Notes: generated from the letters alone by a model not told the origin. A stretch of 64,000 bases of DNA from Anaerotruncus sp. MC2020 (GCA_000701945.1 KL370841.1:337150-401149), one strand, 5' to 3'; positions 8,678-16,082 are shown, counted from the stretch's first letter. Numbers and translations are program-made.

Positions 8678-8706
8678 ATTGTAGCACATTTTTACGAAAA
8701 AGTCAA
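8678..8706 (-). promoter_or_regulatory. Sigma-A promoter of the radical SAM/dockerin operon
   Basis: On the minus strand TTGACT (8701-8706) and TACAAT (8678-8683) are separated by exactly 17 bp. Transcription would begin near 8671, inside the longest possible reading frame, so translation must begin at the later ATG (8625). Confidence 0.75.
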
Positions 8707-8750
8707 CAAAAATAAAATTTTTTCCTGTCCTCAGCCGCCGTCAGTGGGAG

Positions 8751-8766
8751 TGTTCCACGTGGAACA
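8751..8766. promoter_or_regulatory. parS-like ParB-binding site 1
   Basis: Perfect 16-bp palindrome TGTTCCACGTGGAACA in an intergenic position. It matches the bacterial parS consensus except for one symmetric base pair. An identical 16-mer occurs at 14023-14038. Confidence 0.8.
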
Positions 8767-8792
8767 ACTGAAGGCCACCTTATAATATGAAA

Positions 8793-8824
8793 GCAGCCCT
8801 CCGTTTATTCCAACGGAGGGCTGT
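8793..8824. terminator. Terminator after ridA
   Basis: CAGCCCTCCGTT / AACGGAGGGCTG perfect 12-bp stem (8794-8805 and 8812-8823), downstream of the minus-strand ridA gene. Confidence 0.75.
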
Positions 8825-8845
8825 TCCTTTGCTTGCTGTGTGCCG

Positions 8846-9226
8846 TCAGACTGACTTTTCAGCAACAGCCTCGACCTCTACGAGCGCACCCTTGGGCAGC
8901 GCCTTTACTGCGACGCAGCTCCTCGCGGGACAGCTCGTGAAGAACTCCGCGTAGACCTCGTTGAAGGCGGCAAAGTCGCTCATATCGCTGAGGAAGCAGA
9001 CGGTCTTGACTACGCTGTCCATCGTGCAGCCCGCCGCCTCGAGGAGAGCCTTGATATTGCCGCAGACCTGCCGTGTCTGCGCGGTGATGTCTCCGCCGAC
9101 GAGAGCGCCCGTCTGCGGGTCGAGGGCTATCTGTCCCGAGGTGAATACGAGCCCGCCCGCGCATACAGCCTGCGAGTACGGACCTATCGCCTTCGGGGCG
9201 TTGTCTGTTGAAATGATACTGCTCAT
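8846..9226 (-). CDS. ridA: RidA family reactive-intermediate deaminase
   Basis: 126-aa protein with the full RidA/YjgF pattern: AIGPYSQAV near the N-terminus, FTSGQIALDPQTG, and the C-terminal PARSCVAVKALPKGALVEVE with the conserved Arg that binds the carboxylate of the substrate. RidA enzymes hydrolyse enamine/imine intermediates released by PLP enzymes such as threonine dehydratase, and act in the cytosol as trimers. The gene stands alone, with its own promoter diverging from the TetR-type gene and a terminator. Confidence 0.93.
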   Translation of the reverse strand: MSSIISTDNAPKAIGPYSQAVCAGGLVFTSGQIALDPQTGALVGGDITAQTRQVCGNIKALLEAAGCTMDSVVKTVCFLSDMSDFAAFNEVYAEFFTSCPARSCVAVKALPKGALVEVEAVAEKSV

Positions 9227-9257
9227 GCTTGTCCTCCTTTGATTTGGATATGATACT

Positions 9258-9286
9258 ATTATAACCTAAAAAGCGGCGTTTGTCTA
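9258..9286 (-). promoter_or_regulatory. ridA promoter
   Basis: TAGACA (9281-9286) and TATAAT (9258-9263) on the minus strand with a 17-bp spacer. It lies in the intergenic region shared with the divergent TetR-type gene. Confidence 0.65.
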
Positions 9287-9347
9287 CCATAATGATATGA
9301 TTTGCGCGGAAAAGATGCATGAAATAGTCGGAGTCAGGCATTTGACG

Positions 9348-9376
9348 TTGACCATTTGGGGTTTTTGGTGTATAAT
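9348..9376 (+). promoter_or_regulatory. Promoter of TetR-family gene
   Basis: TTGACC (9348-9353), 17 bp, TATAAT (9371-9376), about 33 bp before the ATG at 9409. Confidence 0.75.
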
Positions 9377-9408
9377 GTAAGCAATTACTGTATGGATTGG
9401 TGATATTT

Positions 9409-9981
9409 ATGAGCGAAAAAAAGACCGACCGCCGTACCCTCAGGACCCGTAAGGCTATCTGTGACGCGTTTGCGGAGCTGCTCTCGGAAAAGGAACTGCA
9501 CAAGATAACCGTGCAGGAGATTGCCGATAAAGCCGACGTGAACCGCGTGACCTTCTACAAGCACTACCTCGACGTTTACGACCTCTATGACAAGATAGAG
9601 GAGGACGTTCTCGTCGAGCTCGGACTGCTGATATTACAGCTCGATGAGCTGCGTGCCGAGGAGTTTTTCTCCTGCCTCATCGGCTACATCAAGGACAACG
9701 GGAGCATTTTCTGCATGATGTTCTCGCGCAACGGCACCAACAACCTCCGCGAGAAGTTCAGCAAGCTGATGGAGGGTCTCTTCCGTAAGCTGATAAGCGA
9801 GCAGCAGGACAGCAAGCTCAGTGACGAGCGCATAGAGTACCTCAGCTGCTACCGCGCTCAGGGCTGCATTGCCGTGGTCGAGAAGTGGGTGACGAGCGGG
9901 TTCTCGGAGCCTGACAAGTTCATTATCGGTATCCTTGCCGACCTCGACCGTAACACCGAGGACCTTATTTTTAAGGAATAG
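9409..9981 (+). CDS. TetR/AcrR-family transcriptional regulator
   Basis: 190-aa regulator. The N-terminal helix-turn-helix is clear (ITVQEIADKADVNRVTFYKHYLDVYDLY). The rest is a helical ligand/dimer domain with no recognised subfamily, ending near a DKFIIGILADLDR segment. The start is ATG 9409 rather than an upstream TTG. It diverges from ridA, and the 120-bp shared region is the likely autoregulatory site, but no obvious palindromic operator was found there. The target genes are unknown. Confidence 0.88.
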   Translation: MSEKKTDRRTLRTRKAICDAFAELLSEKELHKITVQEIADKADVNRVTFYKHYLDVYDLYDKIEEDVLVELGLLILQLDELRAEEFFSCLIGYIKDNGSIFCMMFSRNGTNNLREKFSKLMEGLFRKLISEQQDSKLSDERIEYLSCYRAQGCIAVVEKWVTSGFSEPDKFIIGILADLDRNTEDLIFKE

Positions 9982-10192
9982 TTTCGTCATAAGAACGGCG
10001 CTTGTCTTTTGTCAGTCGCCGCTTTTTGATGCCTGCTGCGCTGTGCGGCGTCAGACCTTATCATCAAGCGCATGATGCCGCTGAGTATCGTCAGAGCGTT
10101 TGCTGCGATACAATTTGCAGGCGATATGTAGTTTTGTTTACACTTCGCCGCCCGAGTGTTGCTTTAACTACAAAACAGCGGGATATTATCTG

Positions 10193-10221
10193 TTGAACAA
10201 AGCGAAAAGCTGTGGTATGAT
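10193..10221 (+). promoter_or_regulatory. Promoter of lipoprotein gene
   Basis: TTGAAC (10193-10198), 17 bp, TATGAT (10216-10221). The expected transcript start near 10228 coincides with an upstream ATG and rules it out as the translation start, which supports ATG 10279. Confidence 0.7.
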
Positions 10222-10278
10222 ATAGTCATGGAAAACACAAAGCGTAAAAAACGCAGGAAAAATCAGGAGGAAAAAACA

Positions 10279-11190
10279 ATGAGAAATTTCAACGCACAGA
10301 ACAAGGTAAACAACGTAAAGGGCAGCAAGAAGCTCGCTCCGATGATAATCGCCGCTATCGTTACTATCGCAGGAGCAGCAACTCTGCTGACAGGTTGCGG
10401 CACTGACGTCCCCGCATCTTCGGCTCCCGCTGCTAACGTGGCTGTTACAACTTCCGCTTCAACAACAGCAGCGTCTGCAAAGAATGATAAGGCTGAGAAC
10501 AAGACCACAACCGCTGTTAATAACGCGCAGGCTGAGCAGACGAGCGCAAAGGCTGCCGATATTGATACGACTGCTGCAAGCAGCGCAAATGCTGACAAAA
10601 TCGGCATCGACAGAGAAACTGCTATCGCAAATGTAAGAGAGCTTGTAGGCAGCGGCGCACAGATACTCAGCTGCGAAAAGGGCGCTGCTCCCGACACCGG
10701 ATTTGCTTGCTGGGTCATCGAGGTCGTTCCCGTAACGAAGGACAACGGTCCTGACAAGGTGACGTATTACTCGGGCTATCAGTTCTGCTACCCCTACAAT
10801 AATGCATCGGAGGCAACAGCAAGCGACGGACAGAATCCCATGATGAACTTCATCGGTAACTACACAAACGGCCGCGCTATGATGGCAGTAAACTGCATCA
10901 GCCAGACTGAGGCTTGCATTGATATTTCTTGGGGCAGCAGCGCCTGCGAGACGACTATCTGGAAGATGAGCGGTACGGTTTCAAGCTCTAACGAGGGCGT
11001 TACTGTAACATACAGCAACTGCACAAAGCAGCACTTCACGTACACCGAGGACGGTCAGCTCATCAGCGACGATATCGAGTACGAGAACGGCGCAGGCTCG
11101 GTAGATTTCTTAGCCGCTGACAACAACGCTTACTGGTACGACGCCGTAGAGGGCGCAGGTGAGGGTACTTCCTTCTGGTACTGCAACTGA
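10279..11190 (+). CDS. Putative secreted lipoprotein, Ala/Thr-rich linker, unknown function
   Basis: 303-aa protein. The start at 10279 follows a strong AGGAGG site. Residues 1-45 form a lipoprotein signal with the lipobox LLTGC. Then comes a low-complexity Ala/Thr/Ser/Lys linker of about 70 residues, and a C-terminal globular part of about 190 residues (from ETAIANVRELVGSGAQIL) that I do not recognise; it is rich in Tyr, Trp and Cys and ends SFWYCN. It sits alone with its own promoter and terminator, so it is probably a monocistronic surface lipoprotein. Confidence 0.75.
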   Translation: MRNFNAQNKVNNVKGSKKLAPMIIAAIVTIAGAATLLTGCGTDVPASSAPAANVAVTTSASTTAASAKNDKAENKTTTAVNNAQAEQTSAKAADIDTTAASSANADKIGIDRETAIANVRELVGSGAQILSCEKGAAPDTGFACWVIEVVPVTKDNGPDKVTYYSGYQFCYPYNNASEATASDGQNPMMNFIGNYTNGRAMMAVNCISQTEACIDISWGSSACETTIWKMSGTVSSSNEGVTVTYSNCTKQHFTYTEDGQLISDDIEYENGAGSVDFLAADNNAYWYDAVEGAGEGTSFWYCN

Positions 11191-11197
11191 TAAAATG

Positions 11198-11237
11198 AAA
11201 AGGAACTGCTGCGATAATTGCGGCAGTTCCTTTTTGC
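11198..11237. terminator. Bidirectional terminator
   Basis: AAAAGGAACTGC / GCAGTTCCTTTTT stem between the lipoprotein gene and the convergent YoaP-like gene, with a T run on the plus strand and an A run on the other side. Confidence 0.85.
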
Positions 11238-11239
11238 GT

Positions 11240-11992
11240 TTATTTCTGATTTTCAATGAGCTTGATGAATTTCTTGTCGTTCATCTGTTCGTTGGTCAGG
11301 TATTCGCCGTTGTAGAACAGCGCGTAAGTGGTTATGGGAGTAGGCGCGTTCTGCGCGTCTTCCTTATTTTCGATGTGGACAGCTTTGAACGGCACGCCGA
11401 GCTCTTTTACAGTTTGCTCTACTATGGGAACATACTTCGCATTGAACGGACACTGGCTCGTGTAGTAGAGGACGTAGCCCTGCTCGTCGATGTGCGGGTG
11501 CTTGGCGCAGTCCCTGAACCTCGGCGGCTTTGTATCGTCGGTGAACGGCAGATACCACAGCTGTACGCCGTTATCAGCCTCGTCACAGACAGAAAAGCCC
11601 TTGTATTTCAGGAACTTCGGGTCTGCGAGGAAAGGCATCTTCTTTGCGGACGACAGGATACAAAGTCCCTTTTTGCCTTTTGCTTTGCTGTCCTCGATAC
11701 AGGCGTTCAGCAGGTCGTTTGAGTAGCCGTGTCCCTTGAACGAGCCCGATACCCACAGGCAGTCGATGTACATATAGCCCTTGGCAACGAGCGGATTCCA
11801 CGCATTTTCGGCAGGTATGTACTCGATGAAGCACTTGCCGCGCTCGGTGCTTTTCAGGAACACAAGACCGTCGTCAAAGCGGTCCGATAGCCACGCCTTC
11901 TTGGACGAGACCTGTATATCCTTGTTGTTGGAGATAGCACAGCAGATGTGCTCGCTTTCGATGTTTTCCTTTGTAACTCTGATGTATTCCAT
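11240..11992 (-). CDS. YoaP-like GNAT N-acetyltransferase
   Basis: 250-aa protein. The N-terminal GNAT fold has the acetyl-CoA loop region (CLWVSGSFKGHGYSNDLLNA). The C-terminal half carries the YoaP-type thioredoxin-like segment (YVLYYTSQCPFNAKYVP and PTPITTYALFYNGEYLTNEQ). The start ATG follows AAGGAGGG. The substrate is unknown; YoaP-type proteins are found widely in Firmicutes. A fragment matching its last 30 or so residues lies at 16.1-16.2 kb, so this gene was once duplicated or is a recombination target. Confidence 0.82.
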   Translation of the reverse strand: MEYIRVTKENIESEHICCAISNNKDIQVSSKKAWLSDRFDDGLVFLKSTERGKCFIEYIPAENAWNPLVAKGYMYIDCLWVSGSFKGHGYSNDLLNACIEDSKAKGKKGLCILSSAKKMPFLADPKFLKYKGFSVCDEADNGVQLWYLPFTDDTKPPRFRDCAKHPHIDEQGYVLYYTSQCPFNAKYVPIVEQTVKELGVPFKAVHIENKEDAQNAPTPITTYALFYNGEYLTNEQMNDKKFIKLIENQK

Positions 11993-12055
11993 AATGCCCT
12001 CCTTAGTGTGATTATGATGATTGTGGCTTGTTGTGTCAGGTGTATTTATATTGAT

Positions 12056-12559
12056 CTATCCGCACAGCGAACAGGTCATATTCTCGCCGCTGATATCTGT
12101 TTCGATCACAAGTTCGTGGTCGGTGAACAGTCCGTCGGCAGGTATCCTGAATGTGAGCTCACCGTTTTCTTTAATATGTATTTCAAAAACATCGAGATTA
12201 TTTATGAAGTCTTCCTTTGGCATTGGCGGAACATTGTCCTCTTTGCCGTCGCCCCATATCTCGACCATACCGTTTTCGTCCATAAATTCAGCCGCGGCAC
12301 ATTCCTTGACCTTTCTGTCCCAGTTCTCCATGTTTTCGTAAAGCATATGGAACACGGCGAGAGCTTTTTCAATGGTTGGGTTCTCGCTTGGGTATTCATC
12401 AACATCAAGTACAATGTCGCAGTCATAAATGTGCCACTTCACTGTGCCTTTATACTCTGAAACGTCGTCCGTATCGGTAAAGTCACAGTATTTGTCGTGA
12501 ACGACTTTGAACTCTCTTTCAGGCTTTTTACTGCCGAATAATTTCGATAAAATTGACAT
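12056..12559 (-). CDS. DUF2262-like protein (cargo of kinase/methyltransferase module)
   Basis: 167-aa soluble protein. The start is ATG 12559, with a GAGGTG site 6 bases upstream; an earlier ATG lies inside the methyltransferase remnant. Recognisable segments are WDRKVKECAAAEFMDENGM and EDFINNLDVFEIHIKENGEL, which I associate with DUF2262, a family of unknown function common in variable immunity-like gene clusters. It directly follows the 31-codon methyltransferase remnant and is followed by a short sequence (12024-12042) also seen, in variant form, after two other small genes near 42 kb. Confidence 0.65.
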   Translation of the reverse strand: MSILSKLFGSKKPEREFKVVHDKYCDFTDTDDVSEYKGTVKWHIYDCDIVLDVDEYPSENPTIEKALAVFHMLYENMENWDRKVKECAAAEFMDENGMVEIWGDGKEDNVPPMPKEDFINNLDVFEIHIKENGELTFRIPADGLFTDHELVIETDISGENMTCSLCG

Positions 12560-12560
12560 A

Positions 12561-12656
12561 TTACACCTCGTCTTTCTTAAAATCAAGTCTTACAAGAGCC
12601 TTGCCGTTGGGGAGGGGATAGTCGTCAAGGCTTATTTCTTCCCATGGGTTGCTCAT
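12561..12656 (-). pseudogene. Internally deleted methyltransferase (31-codon in-frame remnant)
   Basis: The open frame encodes MSNPWEEISLDDY joined directly to PLPNGKALVRLDFKKDEV. The two halves match the first 13 and the last 18 or so residues of the complete methyltransferase at 43066-43710. About 180 internal codons are missing without loss of frame, and the start still overlaps the upstream kinase stop. It could still be translated and couple the cargo gene to the kinase, or be a mere scar. Confidence 0.75.
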
Positions 12657-13165
12657 ATGCCGCACCTCTCCAGATCGTACTCGCCGTCTATCAGGAAATA
12701 TTCGAGCCCGTGACTGATACAGCCGCGGAGGTACTCCTGATTGTCCTGCCTTATCTCCTCGATGTCGATATCGTTGGAGAGCCTCTTTTCGATAACGTTC
12801 CCGCAGCTGACAATGTCGCTGAAATGACTGTTTATGTAGCTTTCACTCATAACAAGGCAGATGTATTTTATCTGAGAAAGATAGTCTGCATCGAAGCTGT
12901 CCTGCCAGTCAAAGGGAATATAACAGCCCTCGACAATGAGGTTCTGATTGTTCTCAACGGCGGTCTTTATCATTTCTTTCAGAATGTCCCAGAGGTACGC
13001 CGTCAGCTTGTCGTCATCGTATGGCGTGAGCTCGGTCTGACCGCTTCTTATCAGTCCCATTTTCAGGTGGTCTATGGACAGGTAGGGGTACTTGTATTTT
13101 TCAAGCAGCTTCTGTGCGAGAAGCGTCTTTCCCGTGTGAGAAGCTCCTGTTATCAGTATTATCAT
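12653..13165 (-). CDS. Small P-loop kinase/ATPase (copy 1)
   Basis: 170-aa AAA_33/zeta-like nucleotide kinase fold. Walker A is GASHTGKTLLA at about 7-17, and there is a possible lid region (ERCGI is the C-terminus; acidic SIDHLKMGLIRSG follows the P-loop). The substrate is unknown. A paralogue at 43707-44219 differs at about 19 of 170 positions by hand count. In both places the next gene is a methyltransferase or its remnant, with the stop and start overlapping. The promoter is at 13201-13229. Confidence 0.8.
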   Translation of the reverse strand: MIILITGASHTGKTLLAQKLLEKYKYPYLSIDHLKMGLIRSGQTELTPYDDDKLTAYLWDILKEMIKTAVENNQNLIVEGCYIPFDWQDSFDADYLSQIKYICLVMSESYINSHFSDIVSCGNVIEKRLSNDIDIEEIRQDNQEYLRGCISHGLEYFLIDGEYDLERCGI

Positions 13166-13200
13166 AGTTCAGACCGCACCGCCTTTCTGTAATTTCCATA

Positions 13201-13229
13201 ATTATACCATATTCGGAGGTTTTTTTCAA
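13201..13229 (-). promoter_or_regulatory. Promoter of kinase module, copy 1
   Basis: On the minus strand TTGAAA (13224-13229), 17 bp, TATAAT (13201-13206). The same promoter with closely related flanks occurs at 19491-19519 and 44253-44281. Confidence 0.75.
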
Positions 13230-13243
13230 TAATTGGACTTGCA

Positions 13244-13272
13244 TTGACTGGACAAAACAGCGATGCTATGAT
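13244..13272 (+). promoter_or_regulatory. Promoter of AT-rich small-gene pair
   Basis: TTGACT (13244-13249), 17 bp, TATGAT (13267-13272), about 65 bp before the 37-codon frame. Confidence 0.65.
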
Positions 13273-13336
13273 ATAATTTGTGTATCGAAGAAGGCTGTTA
13301 CTTGGTATTCAAATGCCAAATGCAGAAGGTGATAAT

Positions 13337-13450
13337 ATGTACTATGATATTGGCTTTTTCAGCGAAATGAATTTATCCGCTCATAATTGCGGAAGCATTA
13401 AGGATAGCATTGTTGATTGTTTAAAACAAGGAGGTTTCTATGTCGTTTGA
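13337..13450 (+). CDS. Small 37-aa protein, unknown
   Basis: ATG 13337 with an AAGGTG site. It reads MYYDIGFFSEMN near the start and CLKQGGFYVV at the end. Its stop overlaps the start of the next gene by 11 bp, so the pair would be coupled. It is AT-rich like its partner. It may be a genuine small protein or the shortened tail of a lost gene. Confidence 0.4.
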   Translation: MYYDIGFFSEMNLSAHNCGSIKDSIVDCLKQGGFYVV

Positions 13451-13865
13451 AACAATAATAATACCGACCTTAAAAGAATGTATTTTTATTCGAGATAAGT
13501 ATGATCTTGAAAAGATACCTTTTAATGCCTATAGATATGATAGAGAAAATAATGTTTATATATTTATAACATTTGGCATTGATTATGATCATCCTGGAAG
13601 GTTTTTTTTAATATGGAATGACGAGATTTGCTACATGGCTGCACATCCAACTGAAAGATGTAATATATTAAATGATAACCCAGAGAAAAGCTTTGAAATA
13701 CAAAGTATACACATTCCTGAAAAAATAAATAATTATAAGGAAATGATAATTAAATTGCTGGAGGAAGCATTTATTGATTATGAATTAGACTTCAATGAAA
13801 AACACTATATTTTTAAAATTAAAATAAATAAAGATCGACCACTCGAGCAAGTTTACGACATATAA
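13440..13865 (+). CDS. Hypothetical protein of an AT-rich insert (immunity-like orphan)
   Basis: 141-aa soluble protein of unknown family, rich in Ile, Lys, Asn, Tyr and Phe. Its base composition is clearly more AT-rich than the genes on either side (many ATA/AAT/TTT codons), which suggests recent transfer. An AAGGAGG site precedes ATG 13440. Size, composition and position in a variable gene cluster resemble orphan immunity proteins of polymorphic toxin systems, but no motif proves this. Confidence 0.55.
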   Translation: MSFETIIIPTLKECIFIRDKYDLEKIPFNAYRYDRENNVYIFITFGIDYDHPGRFFLIWNDEICYMAAHPTERCNILNDNPEKSFEIQSIHIPEKINNYKEMIIKLLEEAFIDYELDFNEKHYIFKIKINKDRPLEQVYDI

Positions 13866-13923
13866 AAACCTTTGGATTGGAGAAAAAATGGACATCGCAA
13901 AATTTGTGACAGCTTGTTTTGAT

Positions 13924-14018
13924 TGGCGGTCGCACTGAGACTTGAACTCAGACATCGGAATGCTCCGATTACTCACAGTTTAGCAAACTGCTGCCTTACC
14001 GGTTAGGCTTATGCGACC
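13924..14018 (-). tRNA. tRNA-Ser(GCU), copy 1
   Basis: 95 nt with encoded CCA and a class II long variable arm. The anticodon stem-loop GCAGT-TTGCTAA-ACTGT gives anticodon GCU. The acceptor stem GGTCGCA/TGCGACC is fully paired. A near-identical copy lies at 44449-44543. Confidence 0.92.
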
Positions 14019-14022
14019 ACTA

Positions 14023-14038
14023 TGTTCCACGTGGAACA
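14023..14038. promoter_or_regulatory. parS-like ParB-binding site 2
   Basis: Second perfect copy of TGTTCCACGTGGAACA, directly beside the tRNA-Ser gene and 5.3 kb from the first copy. Confidence 0.8.
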
Positions 14039-14257
14039 AATGCTTTATACACTTATTATAGGCGTTGGTGAACCGTACGGGAATTGAAAAAATCCCGAGC
14101 CTTTCGGCAGCTTTTAGTAAAATGCGAAAATGGCTGTATTTCGGCAATTTTTGAAGCTTCACTTTTAGCGTCTTCAAGTGATTTTAAGCGATTTTCAATG
14201 CCAATAAGTGGTAAATAAGTGGTTGAATCGGCGCGTCTCTACCGAAAAAATGACCAA

Positions 14258-14308
14258 AGCAGCTCTGTATAAGCGGTCAAATCCCGAACGGAGCTGCTGT
14301 TGTTTTTT
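14258..14308 (+). terminator. Terminator-like hairpin, repeated block
   Basis: GCAGCTC ... GAGCTGC stem with a T run. A related block stands at 34324-34372, and both lie near AAGTGGTT-type repeats, so it is part of a duplicated segment. Confidence 0.55.
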
Positions 14309-14368
14309 ATCGAAATGAACTGTCGCAAAATATGCGATAGTTGGAAATTGCGATCGTATAAAAACGGG

Positions 14369-14402
14369 AACAGCTTTGAGCCGTTCCCGATATTTATATT
14401 AT
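14369..14402. terminator. Terminator after metallo-hydrolase gene
   Basis: AACGGGAACAGC / GCCGTTCCCG stem just beyond the stop of the minus-strand MBL gene. The same stem type recurs at 16083-16110 and 34206-34240. Confidence 0.7.
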
Positions 14403-14404
14403 CA

Positions 14405-15025
14405 TCAGATTTTTATAACTACCTCGATACCGTTGTCCACAGCCATGCGGAATTTCTCACCGTCAGCAGGATTGCCTGCGACTGTTCCGTAGTGTATCGG
14501 GACAGCATACTTAGGACGGATAGTGTTCACGAGCTCCGCAGCCTGTGAAGCGTCGGTAGTGTAAGTTCCTCCGGCAGGAATGAGCGCAATGTCACACTTC
14601 ACCTGCTTGTTGTCGGGAGTGATGTCCGTATCGCCTGCGATATAGATGCGACCGTGCTCGGGATTGTCGATGATATATCCCAGCCAGCCGTTGGACTGCG
14701 GATGGAAGGGCTTGCCGATGTTGTACGCAGGGACAGCCTCGAATTTCACTCCGAGAACCTCGAACTTCTCGCCTGCGGACACCTGCTTCACGGTCAGACC
14801 AAGCTCTTTCGGCTCGTTCATAGAAGTCGGGCACACGATGACAGTATCGGACTTCATGACCTTGCGGATATCGTCGGGGGAGTAGTGGTCGAAGTGACTG
14901 TGAGTTATGAGAACGATGTCGGCGTCGTGCGGTGCGCCGCTGATGTTGTACGGGTCTGAGTAGATTATCTTTCCCTCGTTGATGCGGATACTGCTGTGTT
15001 CGTTTATTGTTATGAAATCAAGCAT
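14405..15025 (-). CDS. MBL-fold metal-dependent hydrolase (UPF0173-like)
   Basis: 206-aa metallo-beta-lactamase-fold protein. It has the metal motif THSHFDHYSPDDI, the later IAGDTDITPD with its metal Asp, and a C-terminal HYGT. The start is ATG 15025 with GGAGGT upstream; a longer frame beginning further up is not needed. Small stand-alone proteins of this group are often called UPF0173 hydrolases; the substrate is unknown. It diverges from corA. Confidence 0.88.
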   Translation of the reverse strand: MLDFITINEHSSIRINEGKIIYSDPYNISGAPHDADIVLITHSHFDHYSPDDIRKVMKSDTVIVCPTSMNEPKELGLTVKQVSAGEKFEVLGVKFEAVPAYNIGKPFHPQSNGWLGYIIDNPEHGRIYIAGDTDITPDNKQVKCDIALIPAGGTYTTDASQAAELVNTIRPKYAVPIHYGTVAGNPADGEKFRMAVDNGIEVVIKI

Positions 15026-15052
15026 GGTTATACCTCCTCGGAGTTTTTTCAA

Positions 15053-15081
15053 ATTATAGCATAGATTCGCGGAAATAGCAA
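15053..15081 (-). promoter_or_regulatory. Promoter of metallo-hydrolase gene
   Basis: TTGCTA (15076-15081), 17 bp, TATAAT (15053-15058), minus strand. Confidence 0.6.
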
Positions 15082-15100
15082 GCGGTCTCCGTGATAATTG

Positions 15101-15129
15101 TTGCAAAAACAGTGAAATAATGGTATAAT
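15101..15129 (+). promoter_or_regulatory. corA promoter
   Basis: TTGCAA (15101-15106), 17 bp, TATAAT (15124-15129), 30 bp before the CorA start. Confidence 0.7.
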
Positions 15130-15158
15130 GAAGTATCTTCGATAACGGGAGCAAGGCT

Positions 15159-16076
15159 ATGTATTACTATATAAGAAACACGCTTGAAAAAACAAATAAG
15201 CTGGATTTCAAAGGTAAAAGCGGTCAGTTCGTTGCTGTGCTGACGTCTGCCGAGTGGCTGGAGAACAGGGACAAATTCGATATGGGTATCGAAATGGACA
15301 TCGACCTCTCTGCTATCCATTCCACCAAAGCCGAGGTCAACTACGATTCGCTGACGGGTACTTTCTCTATTCCCGACAGAGAGAATATTTCGGCTCCGAA
15401 CACAAATTTTGCCTTTGCTCTCGACGAAAAGGGCATCGTTTTCATCGACGACAGCGGCTTCGTGGACAAAACGATAAGCAATATTATCAGCTCCAAGCGC
15501 TGGACCATGCCGAGCCTCGAACGCTTCATTTATGACTTCCTCGAGCAGATAGTGGCTCGCGACCAGATAATTCTCGAGCGCGTGGATAAGGAGCTCGACA
15601 CGATAGAATCGAATATCCTTGACGGCGAGGAAAAAGACCCGTCGCAGAGAGTCAGCCGAGTCAGGAGCGACCTACGTGATTTGCGTATCCACTATGAACA
15701 GCTTCTCGACCTCGGTCAGGAGCTTGAAGAAAACGAGAACGACTTCTTCAACGAGGACAATACCCGCTATTTCCACCTGTTCACACAGCGCGTCTCGCGT
15801 CTGCACGACCTGACGGCTTCGCTCCGTGAGTATTCGATACAGATACGCGACCTGTATCAGTCCCAGCTCGACATAAAGCAGAACCGCATAATGGCTCTGC
15901 TGACGATAATCACTTCGATATTCATGCCGCTGACGCTTATCGCAGGTTGGTACGGTATGAACTTCAAGTATATGCCCGAGCTCGAATACAAGTGGGCTTA
16001 TCCTGCCGTTATCGCGGTCAGCGTTGCCATCGTTATTGTCAGTCTCATTTTTTTCAAAAAGAAAAAATGGCTGTAA
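15159..16076 (+). CDS. corA: CorA-family magnesium/divalent cation transporter
   Basis: 305-aa inner-membrane channel. It has a soluble N-terminal funnel domain, a long helix (DQIILERVDKELDTIESNIL), and two C-terminal membrane segments joined by the signature YGMNF with the following acidic PELEY loop. The C-terminus is basic (FFKKKKWL), as in the family. Length and order are typical of CorA. It stands alone, with its own promoter and terminator. Confidence 0.93.
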   Translation: MYYYIRNTLEKTNKLDFKGKSGQFVAVLTSAEWLENRDKFDMGIEMDIDLSAIHSTKAEVNYDSLTGTFSIPDRENISAPNTNFAFALDEKGIVFIDDSGFVDKTISNIISSKRWTMPSLERFIYDFLEQIVARDQIILERVDKELDTIESNILDGEEKDPSQRVSRVRSDLRDLRIHYEQLLDLGQELEENENDFFNEDNTRYFHLFTQRVSRLHDLTASLREYSIQIRDLYQSQLDIKQNRIMALLTIITSIFMPLTLIAGWYGMNFKYMPELEYKWAYPAVIAVSVAIVIVSLIFFKKKKWL

Positions 16077-16082
16077 AAATTT

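Noticed and set aside
10228..10278. Longer start of the lipoprotein at ATG 10228
   Set aside because: The promoter places the transcript start at about this base, and the strong ribosome site precedes ATG 10279. The extra residues would also spoil the lipoprotein signal.
12024..12042. Integron attC site
   Set aside because: The shared 19-bp sequence lacks the paired inverted core sites of attC, and no IntI-type integrase is present. Only a generic recombination junction is suggested.
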